This document shows positions 8,551 to 16,766 of a stretch of DNA of 62,282 nt, one piece after another; within the stretch, counting starts at the first letter, position 1, and every line of letters begins with the position of its first letter. The translations under genes were made by a program, and so were the position numbers. Source of the stretch: Chthonomonadaceae bacterium (GTDB taxonomy: Bacteria > Armatimonadota > Chthonomonadetes > Chthonomonadales > Chthonomonadaceae); NCBI GenBank assembly GCA_027450145.1, contig DAIDKH010000015.1:1-62282 (forward strand). The letters run 5' to 3'. The notes under the pieces are model-generated. The model was not told where the DNA came from. It saw nothing but the letters and a program-made list of their open reading frames with translations, and did not search any database.

Positions 8551-9855
8551 ATGGCGAACATCATTAACAGGCGTACGCTGCTAACGGGCGTAGCTGCAGC
8601 GGTTCCGTCCGTTGCTGCGCACGCCCAAAAAGCGGTGAGCGCGAACAGCAAGGTGAACATCGGAATTATTGGCCTGGCAGGTCGGGGATTTGGTGCACAT
8701 TGCCATGTATTTGGAGCGATGCCAGATGTCAATCTGGCTGCAATGTGCGATGTCTATCCCCCTCATCTTGAACAGGGCGTTCAATTCACAGGTGGCAAGG
8801 CGAAAGGGTATAGCGACTTTCGCAAACTCCTAGAGCAGAAGGATCTGGATGCCGTTGTGGTTGCCACGCCACCGCACTGGCATCCGATTATCTCGATCCT
8901 CGCGATGCAGGCGGGCAAGGATGTCTACTGCGAGAAACCAATGAGCCGCTATCCCATGGAGGCTCGAGCAATGGCGGCTGCCGCAAGTCGCTATAAGCGC
9001 GTTACCCAGGTAGGCACACAAATTCATGCCACAGAGAACTACCATAAGTGTGTGGATATTGTAAGAAGCGAAGCACTTGGTACTATTACTGCGGCGCGAA
9101 TCTACTGTACGATGGATGACAATTCTGAAGGCCTTGGCTATCCAAAAGACACGGCTCCGCTTCCGGGGCTGGACTGGAATTTTTGGCTTGGCCCTGCGCC
9201 CAAGGTCAACTTCAACATTGGGCGATTTCGAGACGGCATGCATCGTTATTTCGCGGATTATGTCAACAGCTGGTTACACGAACTTGGTCCGCATATCGTG
9301 GATCTTCCCGTGTGGGCACTGAAGTTGGGACATCCGCTCACGGTAGCTGCCAGCGGCGGACGTTACGCTACCACGAGCATCGCCACTGTGCCCGACACGC
9401 TGGATGTAATCTGGGAGTACCCGGGTATGAACATGACCTGGACCCTCATGCAGCAGAGTAACTATAATTTTGGGGTTGACAGCATGGGGCAGGAGAGGCA
9501 GTTGGGTATTTCGTTCCACGGCAAAAAGGGCACGCTTTTGTGCGATTACGGGGTGCGTAACGTAATGGATCCTAACGGTAAACCCATGCCGAATGACGGC
9601 TATCCCAAATCTGTACCAGACTCGCCGGGCCACTGGCGAGAGTGGGTCAATTGCATAAAGTCACGGGAGCAGCCCTCCTGTAACTTTGTCGCCGACCTTC
9701 CGCTCCATTTGGCGCTGAACCTTGCACACACCTCGCTGTATACTGGCAGAAAGCTCCATTGGGATGCTGAGAAGTTTGAGGTAACGGGCGATCGCGAGGC
9801 GAACGAGCTTCTGCACCCGCCCTATCGATCACCATGGAGGCTACCAAATGTGTGA
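8551..9855 (+). CDS. Exported Gfo/Idh/MocA family oxidoreductase
   Basis: NAD(P)-dependent oxidation or reduction of a sugar or cyclitol. ATG 8551 is chosen because GGAGGTG (8538-8544) sits at ideal spacing. The N-terminus (NRRTLLTG, then a hydrophobic run ending AHAQ) is a Tat-type signal, usual for exported members of this family. The Rossmann motif is IGIIGLAGRGFG, the EKP motif is in DVYCEKPMS, and WLHELGPHIVDLP provides the conserved histidine of the C-terminal domain. The next gene overlaps its end by 8 bases, and both look exported and sugar-related. Substrate unknown. Confidence 0.92.
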   Translation: MANIINRRTLLTGVAAAVPSVAAHAQKAVSANSKVNIGIIGLAGRGFGAHCHVFGAMPDVNLAAMCDVYPPHLEQGVQFTGGKAKGYSDFRKLLEQKDLDAVVVATPPHWHPIISILAMQAGKDVYCEKPMSRYPMEARAMAAAASRYKRVTQVGTQIHATENYHKCVDIVRSEALGTITAARIYCTMDDNSEGLGYPKDTAPLPGLDWNFWLGPAPKVNFNIGRFRDGMHRYFADYVNSWLHELGPHIVDLPVWALKLGHPLTVAASGGRYATTSIATVPDTLDVIWEYPGMNMTWTLMQQSNYNFGVDSMGQERQLGISFHGKKGTLLCDYGVRNVMDPNGKPMPNDGYPKSVPDSPGHWREWVNCIKSREQPSCNFVADLPLHLALNLAHTSLYTGRKLHWDAEKFEVTGDREANELLHPPYRSPWRLPNV

Positions 9856-10777
9856 TGCCAGACGAAGCATTACTCGCCGGGAACTTATTGCCTCAGCGGC
9901 AGCCACAGGTCTTGTGGCGGGCCAAGCCACAGCGCCTGCTGACGCCCGGCCCCACACTGGTCCCAAGAAATCGGTTATGTGGACTATGCTGCCGTCATCG
10001 CTAACTGTTGAGGAGCGAATGGGGCTTGCGGCGCGCACCGGGTTTGCCGGCGTGGAAGTACCGCCAACTAACGACGTTAGCGAGATTGAACGAATGAAAG
10101 CGGCCGCTGCTACCGCCGGCGTTCACATTCATTCGGTTATCTACGGTGGTTGGAGTCCACCGCTCACCTCTCCTGATATTACCCAGGCACGACAATGTTT
10201 TCAGGGCGCTGTGGAAGCACTTCATTGTGCTCATGCCTACGGTGCTGAGGATATATTGCTTGTTCCGGGTGTTGTGGACTCCGTTACTACTTACAGCGAT
10301 GCCTGGAAGCGTTCCCATAGTGCTATACGAAAGCTTCTGCCTCTCGCGGAACACTTAAAGGTATTCATCTGCCTCGAGGAAGTTTGGAATAACTTCCTCC
10401 TTAGCCCACTCGAATTTTCTGCCTACCTGGACTCCTTTCACAGCAGCTGGATCCGCTCCTATTTTGATGTTGGCAATGTTGTGATTTTTGGTTGGCCCCA
10501 GGATTGGGTACGTACCTTGGCACACCGCATTAAGAAGGTACATCTAAAGGATTACCATGGTGGTCCGGGCCTATTTGGCGGTGCCGATGGACATTGGGCA
10601 AATATCGGAGAGGGGTCGATAGATTGGCAGGAACTGCGCAAAGCGTTTGCGGAAATAGGCTTTAACGATTACATGAATCTCGAACTTGCAGCTGGCGATG
10701 AGGCCTACTTACGGGACGTAAGCCATAGGGTGGATCGATTTCTGGCGGGGCAAAAGCCGTGGCCGGCATCCACTTAA
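9848..10777 (+). CDS. Sugar phosphate isomerase/epimerase-like TIM barrel with Tat signal
   Basis: Xylose-isomerase-like TIM-barrel family that isomerises or epimerises sugars and related polyols with a divalent metal. The 309 residues begin with SITRRELIASAAATG (twin-arginine signal). Likely metal-site segments are CLEEVWNNF near 178, RSYFDVGNV near 210, KKVHLKDYH near 232 and the terminal E in MNLELAAGDE. The start overlaps the upstream oxidoreductase gene by 8 bases, implying co-translation and a shared pathway, as in inosose or 3-keto-sugar metabolism. The exact reaction is not readable. Confidence 0.88.
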   Translation: MCDARRSITRRELIASAAATGLVAGQATAPADARPHTGPKKSVMWTMLPSSLTVEERMGLAARTGFAGVEVPPTNDVSEIERMKAAAATAGVHIHSVIYGGWSPPLTSPDITQARQCFQGAVEALHCAHAYGAEDILLVPGVVDSVTTYSDAWKRSHSAIRKLLPLAEHLKVFICLEEVWNNFLLSPLEFSAYLDSFHSSWIRSYFDVGNVVIFGWPQDWVRTLAHRIKKVHLKDYHGGPGLFGGADGHWANIGEGSIDWQELRKAFAEIGFNDYMNLELAAGDEAYLRDVSHRVDRFLAGQKPWPAST

Positions 10778-10822
10778 TGTAGATGAACCGAGCGCTGAAA
10801 TGGAATGAGCTTTAACTGCAAT

Positions 10823-10870
10823 GTACCCGTTGGGGCGGTTTCGCGTAGCAATTACCGCTCCAATGGGTAC
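10823..10870. terminator. Long hairpin between convergent genes
   Basis: GTACCCGTTGGGGCGGT (10823-10839) pairs with ACCGCTCCAATGGGTAC (10854-10870): 17 pairs including two G-T wobbles around a 14-base loop. It lies between the isomerase gene and the convergent lipoprotein gene, so it probably ends both transcripts, although no long T-run flanks it. Confidence 0.6.
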
Positions 10871-10902
10871 TCCCGCTATATTACTGGTGGTAAGTGCCCT
10901 AA

Positions 10903-11109
10903 CTAGCGCTTGCCAGCGGCAGCGTTTGTCGCCGACGTGCTGCCTTGGGCCATAGGTGCGCCGTGTTGTTTAAACGACTGCTGCACCAGGCTGCGCGGTG
11001 GTGAAGGCACGGTGTTGCCAACCCCGTTACCACTGCAACCTGTGCAAGCGGCCACAATTCCGAGGGTTATTAAGGAGAGTGCTAACTTGTATACCCGGTT
11101 GTAAATCAT
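10903..11109 (-). CDS. Small lipoprotein downstream of a pseudopilin
   Basis: A 68-residue product with a basic start, a hydrophobic stretch and cysteines in VAACTGCSGNG consistent with lipoprotein processing. The mature part is short and rich in S, Q, A and P. AGGAAGG precedes the ATG by a few bases. It follows the pseudopilin gene on the same strand by 94 bases. I do not recognise a family; such short lipoproteins often follow pseudopilin genes and may assist or accompany them (inference). Confidence 0.6.
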   Translation of the reverse strand: MIYNRVYKLALSLITLGIVAACTGCSGNGVGNTVPSPPRSLVQQSFKQHGAPMAQGSTSATNAAAGKR

Positions 11110-11203
11110 TGCGCCTTCCTGTGACGTTTGTTCGTAGTAGGAGCCGGTAGAGCCAGGCCGTACATTCTCACCCTGGCCCCACGCAGCTTCCCTCGCCAGG
11201 GCT

Positions 11204-12010
11204 CTAATGCCCTATGTAGGGATTTGTCCACATGTTATCATCGCTCTGAATCGTCCAATCCGAAGGCTTGGTACTGCCCCACATTCTTGTGCTGGCGTGC
11301 CCATCTGCCCAGGTGATGTCGATGTGCTGGTTAAATGGACCTCCCTGATCTGCAGTATGTGCCTGGTAATTGTCTCCCACGTAGGTTGGCCCGGTGGAAG
11401 TTGGATGCACGCGGTTGTAATAGTCGGTGAACGGCTCCCAACCAACGTCCGTGTAGATTCCATTGGTCAGCAGTATGGTTGCAGCGGGATCGTCTACGGC
11501 CGCATCCGAAACAGCTTCAGTAGGTAGATACCTAAACCCATAGTGGTTGGCATTGCCGTCCTTCCACGTAGTATCCACCCAACTCCACGTATCAAAGCTG
11601 TTCATCATATAGGAGATGTAGAACTGTCCGTTGATCAACATTGGTTTAAGGTGATCATGGCAGTACCACGTTGTGCCCCACAAGTTATCTAGTGCCTTGA
11701 ACTGCGGCGAGATGAATATCGCTCCGTTTTTGACATACGGGTAGACCAATGCTGGCCACAGGTCCCAAGTTGCCTGCGGTTCTCCCGGACAGTTGGCTCC
11801 ATCGCCGTTGCCTGTAGGGTTATAGGTCTCATCATAGTCCTGCATATACATCATCATTGCGAGGCCAATCTGCTTCATGTTACTGATATCTGCAGCCTGA
11901 CGAGCTTTTGTACGGGCTTGCGCGAAAACCGGAAACAGAATTGCAGCTAGAATGGCAATTATTGCGATTACTACCAGAAGTTCAATTAGCGTGAAACCTT
12001 TGCGGTTCAT
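11204..12010 (-). CDS. Type II secretion-type pseudopilin with H-X-DG C-terminus
   Basis: The N-terminus has the class III signal [10 protein letters not shown]: cleavage after G5, conserved E10, then a hydrophobic helix ending [13 protein letters not shown], characteristic of Armatimonadota pseudopilins. The body is rich in W, Y and D, and the end has [13 protein letters not shown], related to the H-X9-DG processing-associated motif (the His lies closer to DG here). Such proteins are numerous in these genomes and are thought to form short pseudopili or surface fibres. AAGGG sits upstream of the ATG. It neighbours LacI genes and sugar enzymes. Confidence 0.9.
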   Translation of the reverse strand: MNRKGFTLIELLVVIAIIAILAAILFPVFAQARTKARQAADISNMKQIGLAMMMYMQDYDETYNPTGNGDGANCPGEPQATWDLWPALVYPYVKNGAIFISPQFKALDNLWGTTWYCHDHLKPMLINGQFYISYMMNSFDTWSWVDTTWKDGNANHYGFRYLPTEAVSDAAVDDPAATILLTNGIYTDVGWEPFTDYYNRVHPTSTGPTYVGDNYQAHTADQGGPFNQHIDITWADGHASTRMWGSTKPSDWTIQSDDNMWTNPYIGH

Positions 12011-12033
12011 GTTTTCCCTTCCTCTATTCTATG

Positions 12034-12062
12034 CGAGTGACACTCGTGAAAACTCTAGAGTT
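12034..12062. promoter_or_regulatory. Two palindromes upstream of the pseudopilin gene
   Basis: CGAGTG-A-CACTCG (12034-12046) and AACTCTAGAGTT (12051-12062) are perfect inverted repeats 4 bases apart. A TAGAAT box (minus strand, about 12026-12031) lies next to the first, so either palindrome could be an operator over the pseudopilin promoter. The LacI proteins encoded upstream are possible binders (inference). Confidence 0.4.
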
Positions 12063-12092
12063 GTTGTCATACAATGCGATGATCAAGGGTCG

Positions 12093-13145
12093 TCAATGGA
12101 TTAATTTACGTAGTGACGAGCCACGATTTAGAAAAACTGCCTGCAGGTTGGTGCAAGTTTGCGGCATGTCTGGGTGCGCCAGTCGTTCTGCCATGGCGTT
12201 CCACGCAGCGGAACACAATCCACTTACTGGCTGTACTATGGTGGATAGCGACGGTGAAATATACTCCCCTTCATCGCATCCATCGCATCCAATCAGAAGC
12301 ACGTCCTCGGGTACTGCAATACACTCCTCTCTCAGCACGCGGTTAGCCGCAATTGCTATCTCGTCGTTGAAGCAGAAAATGGCATCCGGAACACCGTTTC
12401 TTCCCATATACTCTCTCAGCGAGTCCATCGTAGTCTGTCGATTGTTGGGACTACCATCTATAACCTCTACGGGCCGGTTGGTGTCATGCATGTGTTTGCT
12501 ATAGATCTGGTACCGCACGTCCTGTTGGTCATCTGGAGCTAATGAATTCCAAACATCCTCGTGTGAACTAAGGCCTGGGCCAATGAAGGCAATTCGCTTT
12601 GGTTTGTACGCAAGCATGTGCTCCATTGCGGCCTCCACGGCTGGGGCAAGATTCACTTGCACCTTATCTGTTCCATCTACTGTGAATATGCCGGCCGATA
12701 CTACAGGAATGTCGCCGTGCATCTGTGCCTTAATGTGCGGTATGAAGGGCGGGGGCATATCAAACATAACTATCCCGTCTGTTAGGCTCGAAAATACATC
12801 GCAGACATCGGGTTCAACGGTTTCCATGCCGATGTGACCGATCGTAGTTGTAATTAGGTGAAATCCATGTTGATTGCACTCGCGCTCAAAAGCCTGCAAG
12901 ACGTGGGCATAAAAGCCGCTTATTCGTATGGGGAACGCCGCCGTTATAGTATGCGTTCGGCCAGATCGTAACGCACTAGCCGCGGCATGTGGACGGTAAC
13001 CTAGTTCATCCGCCGCTTTCTGCACCCTTTGTCTTGTGCTGAGCGGTATCGCGATATCAAAGCGGTTATTGAGAACGTACGTCACCGTCGTCTTCGAAAC
13101 TCCAGCCTTGAATGCCACGTCTTCGCGCGTCGTTCTGCGTTTCAT
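12093..13145 (-). CDS. LacI family transcriptional regulator (copy 1)
   Basis: Sugar-responsive DNA-binding repressor of 350 residues. The N-terminal helix-turn-helix reads TREDVAFKAGVSKTTVTYVL, followed by the hinge helix (PHAAASALRSGRT), then a periplasmic-binding-protein-like effector domain with DGIVMFDMP, KRIAFIGPG, DAIFCFNDEIAIAA and GCDGCDEGEY. It is collinear with the regulator at 13475-14530; the two look like a duplication. It probably controls nearby carbohydrate genes. The ligand is unknown. Confidence 0.93.
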   Translation of the reverse strand: MKRRTTREDVAFKAGVSKTTVTYVLNNRFDIAIPLSTRQRVQKAADELGYRPHAAASALRSGRTHTITAAFPIRISGFYAHVLQAFERECNQHGFHLITTTIGHIGMETVEPDVCDVFSSLTDGIVMFDMPPPFIPHIKAQMHGDIPVVSAGIFTVDGTDKVQVNLAPAVEAAMEHMLAYKPKRIAFIGPGLSSHEDVWNSLAPDDQQDVRYQIYSKHMHDTNRPVEVIDGSPNNRQTTMDSLREYMGRNGVPDAIFCFNDEIAIAANRVLREECIAVPEDVLLIGCDGCDEGEYISPSLSTIVQPVSGLCSAAWNAMAERLAHPDMPQTCTNLQAVFLNRGSSLRKLIH

Positions 13146-13474
13146 AGCTCCCTAAAAGGCAGTACGTGTATTTACTGACTCGAATAAGTAATTTGAGAAT
13201 ATGATACAGAATGTTATTCACTTTGTCAATAGATAATATTAATATTCACGCGTATGCCTCTATCATTGAGCCGTCATATCACCCTGAATGAGTGTAGGCG
13301 AATTGACAGAGAGCAGGGGGCGCCTGAATAAGTGGCGCCTTCCGCGCAGTAACCGATGGTCGTGAGTTGCCGCGTGTAAGTGGTTGGCCAATACGGCGGA
13401 TGCACCTGGGGATGTGAGTTTGGTTTGTGTGATCGCCTCAGCAGGTCACCGATCAACGGCGATATCGGTGCCTT
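13146..13474. other. Intergenic region between the two lacI genes
   Basis: No gene is supported. A hairpin CACCGAT/ATCGGTG (13447-13470) lies just past the copy 2 stop, and a second hairpin pairs 13316-13324 with 13334-13342 (GGCGCC core); either may end the copy 2 transcript. Nearer copy 1 the DNA is A+T-rich, with the 12-base palindrome AATATTAATATT (13235-13246) and TTACT/AGTAA half-sites about 10 bases apart, a likely promoter-operator for copy 1. Confidence 0.4.
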
Positions 13475-14530
13475 TTACACTGGATAGCGGGAGGAGTCGC
13501 GTGCAGCGAATTCCGCGTCGAGTGTGGTGGTTTGTAGAGGTGCTTCCGCAGAGTCGAGCCGCCTGGCCATCAAATTCCACGCCTCGGCGCACATCCAGTC
13601 TACTGGTTGAAGGATAGTTGAAAGCGCTGGGTACATGTATTCCGCTTCCTCGGACCCGTCACAGCCAACAACGCGCACGTCCTCTGGTACACGAAGACCA
13701 AGGTCACGAAGGGCTCGTACGGCGCCAATAGCCATTTCATCGTTGATGCACATAAGTGCATCGGGATGCCCATTGTCCTCAATGTACTCTCGTAGCACCT
13801 TACGGGAAACACTGCGGCTCCCTGGGCTGCCGGTTATGACCTCCAGCGGCTTGTGAATGTTCCGCATAGCGCGGCAATAGGAGGTAAACCGCGCGTCGAG
13901 CTGACCGCTGGAGGCGAACGATGGGGGATTATCAGGATCGATGTCTTTACCACTGCCAAAAAATGCAAGACGATTGGGTTTACCTGCTAGCAGATGGTTC
14001 ACAGCCTCACAACTTGCTTTTTCGAGGTTGATCTTTACGCTGTCTGTTCCTGGTACAGTAAACACTCCGGCTGAAATTACTGCCTTTTGGACAGGCAGCA
14101 TCTCTTCAAAAAATGGTTGAAACATGCCCGGCATGTCAACAAAGATGATTCCATCTGTTAGGCTGGAGAGGAGCTCGTCGAGGTCCGGCGCAACGTTGTG
14201 CATGCTCACGTGGCCAATGGTTGTAGCTACCATATGATAGCCGTGGATATTGGTCTGCCGCTCAAAGCTTTGAAGTACGTGGGCGTAGTGAGAGGCAATG
14301 TGAATAGGAAAAGCAAGGGTGATCGTTTTGGTGCGACCGCTGGCTAGGGCCTGAGCCGCCGCATGAGGTCTATACCCAAGTTCTGCCGCTGCCTGCCGCA
14401 CACGTTCTCGTGTTGGTTCTGGAATGGCAACATCGATTCGCTCACTCAGCACGTAGGTCACAGTTGTCTTAGAGACCCCTGCCTGACGTGCCACATCATC
14501 TCGAGTTGGTCGTCTATTCATAGCATTCAA
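13475..14530 (-). CDS. LacI family transcriptional regulator (copy 2)
   Basis: A 351-residue paralogue of copy 1, with the same order of helix-turn-helix (TRDDVARQAGVSKTTVTYVL), hinge (PHAAAQALASGRT) and effector domain (DGIIFVDMP, NRLAFFGSG, DALMCINDEMAIGA, GCDGSEEAEY). Differences concentrate in the ligand-binding half, consistent with different inducers after duplication. A perfect 12-base palindrome lies 20 bases upstream of its start, fitting autoregulation. Confidence 0.93.
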   Translation of the reverse strand: MNAMNRRPTRDDVARQAGVSKTTVTYVLSERIDVAIPEPTRERVRQAAAELGYRPHAAAQALASGRTKTITLAFPIHIASHYAHVLQSFERQTNIHGYHMVATTIGHVSMHNVAPDLDELLSSLTDGIIFVDMPGMFQPFFEEMLPVQKAVISAGVFTVPGTDSVKINLEKASCEAVNHLLAGKPNRLAFFGSGKDIDPDNPPSFASSGQLDARFTSYCRAMRNIHKPLEVITGSPGSRSVSRKVLREYIEDNGHPDALMCINDEMAIGAVRALRDLGLRVPEDVRVVGCDGSEEAEYMYPALSTILQPVDWMCAEAWNLMARRLDSAEAPLQTTTLDAEFAARDSSRYPV

Positions 14531-14549
14531 TGGTAATGCGCATTAGAAG

Positions 14550-14561
14550 TTACCCGGGTAA
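14550..14561. promoter_or_regulatory. Candidate LacI operator TTACCCGGGTAA
   Basis: Perfect 12-base palindrome centred on CG, typical of LacI-family operators, 20 bases upstream of the copy 2 start. Likely site of autoregulation. The remaining stretch to the tRNA (14562-14834) shows only a GAGGATGCA direct repeat near 14740 and no supported gene. Confidence 0.5.
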
Positions 14562-14834
14562 GTATTGACACTTGAAAACTGCAATGAGTTAAGTAGAAGA
14601 CGAAGCATGCCAGGAATTGTTCGCTCCATTTTCACAATCTCTAAAGTTAATGCCACCATGCTGCATCTTCGTATCGCTTTTGCGTGAGCATAATGACAGT
14701 AAATACGTTACGAACATATTCTTGGAACAACCGCATAGAGGAGGATGCAAGAGGATGCATTGTGAGCCGATGCAGGTCAATCACGGCATTAGGGTACAGG
14801 AAAACACATGATCCACGAACTTACTGAATACCTA

Positions 14835-14906
14835 TCGGGGTGACTGGACTTGAACCAGCGACCACTCGCCCCCCAGACGAGCACTCTACCACTGAGCTAC
14901 ACCCCG
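14835..14906 (-). tRNA. tRNA-Pro (anticodon GGG)
   Basis: All arms fold on the minus strand: acceptor CGGGGTG/CACCCCG, D stem GCTC/GAGT, anticodon stem CTCGT/GCGAG around loop CTGGGGG (anticodon GGG), T stem GCTGG/CCAGT around TTCAAGT, discriminator A. C1-G72 and A73 are the usual bacterial proline identity features. The length is 72 bases. The 3' CCA is not encoded and must be added. Confidence 0.95.
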
Positions 14907-14918
14907 TAACACTCCAGA

Positions 14919-14947
14919 ATTCTACCGCACCAGTTCACCTTTGTCAA
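14919..14947 (-). promoter_or_regulatory. Promoter of tRNA-Pro
   Basis: On the minus strand a consensus TTGACA (14942-14947) and TAGAAT (14919-14924) are separated by exactly 17 bases and end 12 bases before the tRNA. This is an almost ideal sigma-70 promoter. The 233 bases beyond it, up to the end of the next gene, show no supported feature. Confidence 0.85.
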
Positions 14948-15180
14948 GGATGGTGAGGGTACACGAGATAGATGGTTGTCGCGACAATTTCAAGAGAATG
15001 CTCGGTTGGTTCCAATGGTAATTTGAACCTGAATTATAGGCATGACGCCGTGGCCCAACAAGGTTACATGGCGAGGGCACCTACATCAGCGCAACAAAAA
15101 GTGACCAACTCCTTGTCACGGTATACGATGTGCGCCAATGGAACGTCGTCATCGGTCGTCTTGCGAGATTTGTGGCTGTC

Positions 15181-16533
15181 CTACTTCCTCGTGAGCTTTA
15201 TTTGGCTTATCTTTACCCATGAAGTCTCGTGATGAGTTACGTAGGGATCCAAGCGTAATTGTATCATGGCACCTGTATAACCCGCCGCGTTAGTCAGCGG
15301 TATGCGGTACGAGTGATAGAATCCATCCGCCTTCACCGCAAACTGAATACTATGTTCCGCGTCAAAGTTTGGTTGATTGAATGGGCGATAAAACAGCCGT
15401 GCGTTTCCTGTCCCGCCTTTAATAGCCATGCGTACTATCAGTACATCGCTGCTTTGCGCATGCCACAAATCAAGCGGGCCAATGATCTGCGGGTTATCCG
15501 ACTTTGGTAGGACTTTTAGTTGTCGTGATATTGGCCACCCCGTGTCACTGGCATTTCCATAGAACCAGTTGCTGCGTGATTTTGAAAATTTGTAGTTGGG
15601 AAGCGGCTGCTTGCTTTCGGAAGGGGTATGGCTGTAAACGTAACTTCGTATCTGTTTGAGGCTGCCGACTATGAGGGTGTAATCATACTGGAAGACGATG
15701 TCATGATCCAAAATCTCCATCTGGTTGGGGGCGAGATAGCCAGTAGGATTATCATGCGGACCACCGGATCCTGGCGCACCGGCGAACCCGCCGGAAAACT
15801 GTACGGCCGTCGGTTCCCAAATGCCTAAGCCTCGGTTTTGCTTGTTCACCAGTGCTGCCCAGTGTTCGGTGGCCATCCACGAGCGCCACATGAATACAGA
15901 TGGCTCACGGGTAAGCGCGCCTCCGGTAAAGGGTTGGCTGCCGCTGTAAGTGAAAATGCGGTACCATGGCCCGTTCGTGTATACGGCAGGCAGCTCTTGC
16001 GGGCGCGCAGCGTATTGCGTAATGTCCTTACGATGGAGTGAAACCGTACAATGAATGACCGCAGCATTACCGTGCAGCGTAATGCTGCTGGTGTAAGTGC
16101 AGTGTGCCGGCTCGTCATTCAGCGGCCAGTGCATCGGAATGCATGTCACCGTTAAATGGTTACCGTGTTTCGAAAATGAAATAACCTTACTTCTATTGCC
16201 AAATGCGTCGCCGCTCTGTATGGGGTTCCATCCCAGACCCGCCCAGTTGGGCTGCGGCTTTTTGCCTAGGGGTTCATACGGGACCGGGCCCGAGTAATCG
16301 GACATCTGGATCTGCCGGCCCCAATCGTGGCTGTTTACCATGTTCGGCCCGCCAATGCGTTGAAGGCAGGTGATCGCACCTCCCAAATCCAGGTCGATGC
16401 CCAGCCGTATGTGATTATTGGCGAGGTATTCCATCCTGTCGGGTTGTTCTGCCCTTGCAGGTTGTAAGCTGCCCATTCCTGAGAGTACTACGGCGCTAGG
16501 GACAACGGCCAGCGCCAAATGAATGCGTGTCAA
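15181..16533 (-). CDS. Secreted protein of unknown function, carbohydrate-related beta-sandwich type
   Basis: Start chosen at TTG 16533: AAAGGGAG lies 5 bases upstream and a signal peptide follows (MTRIHLALAVVPSAVVLSG... ending PARA). The mature protein is about 420 residues. Its N-terminal half has a conserved-looking block (GIDLDLGGAITCL, NMVNSHDWGRQIQMS, WNPIQSGDAFGN) rich in G, W and N, as in sugar-recognising beta-sandwich or galactose-mutarotase-like folds. The last 120 residues resemble a jelly-roll binding module (FYRPFNQPNFD, PLTNAAGYTG, IQLRLDP). No catalytic pair can be assigned. It stands next to sugar regulators and divergent from mnmA. Confidence 0.7.
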   Translation of the reverse strand: MTRIHLALAVVPSAVVLSGMGSLQPARAEQPDRMEYLANNHIRLGIDLDLGGAITCLQRIGGPNMVNSHDWGRQIQMSDYSGPVPYEPLGKKPQPNWAGLGWNPIQSGDAFGNRSKVISFSKHGNHLTVTCIPMHWPLNDEPAHCTYTSSITLHGNAAVIHCTVSLHRKDITQYAARPQELPAVYTNGPWYRIFTYSGSQPFTGGALTREPSVFMWRSWMATEHWAALVNKQNRGLGIWEPTAVQFSGGFAGAPGSGGPHDNPTGYLAPNQMEILDHDIVFQYDYTLIVGSLKQIRSYVYSHTPSESKQPLPNYKFSKSRSNWFYGNASDTGWPISRQLKVLPKSDNPQIIGPLDLWHAQSSDVLIVRMAIKGGTGNARLFYRPFNQPNFDAEHSIQFAVKADGFYHSYRIPLTNAAGYTGAMIQLRLDPYVTHHETSWVKISQIKLTRK

Positions 16534-16682
16534 AGTAACTCCCTTTCTCTCAGTAAACTGAATTATGGCCCTGATAGCTTTTGTCGACAGGCTCGTTTTT
16601 TCCTGCAAACCGCACCTAGAGGAATTAAAAACTATCGTTCGGCTAACGCGGGAATATACACGTTTGATAGGCACACCATTAC

Positions 16683-16712
16683 TCGACATTCGAGTTGAAT
16701 TCGTGTGATAAT
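16683..16712 (+). promoter_or_regulatory. Likely promoter of mnmA-cdd
   Basis: TCGACA (16683-16688), an 18-base spacer, then GATAAT (16707-16712) preceded by TGT (extended -10), 54 bases before the mnmA start. Confidence 0.45.
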
Positions 16713-16766
16713 TAGCCAATAACTGCGGACGATTTGGCAATGACGCAAGATTACGGGAGGGCCTAA

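Noticed and set aside
9418-9427. TACCCGGGTA inside the Gfo/Idh/MocA gene, like the LacI operator candidate
   Set aside because: It is in coding sequence, encodes YPGM-type residues and lacks the outer T and A of the longer palindrome, so chance is likely.
14972-15232. 86-codon frame downstream of the secreted protein gene on the opposite strand
   Set aside because: It overlaps the 3' end of the supported gene and has no ribosome binding site or family features.
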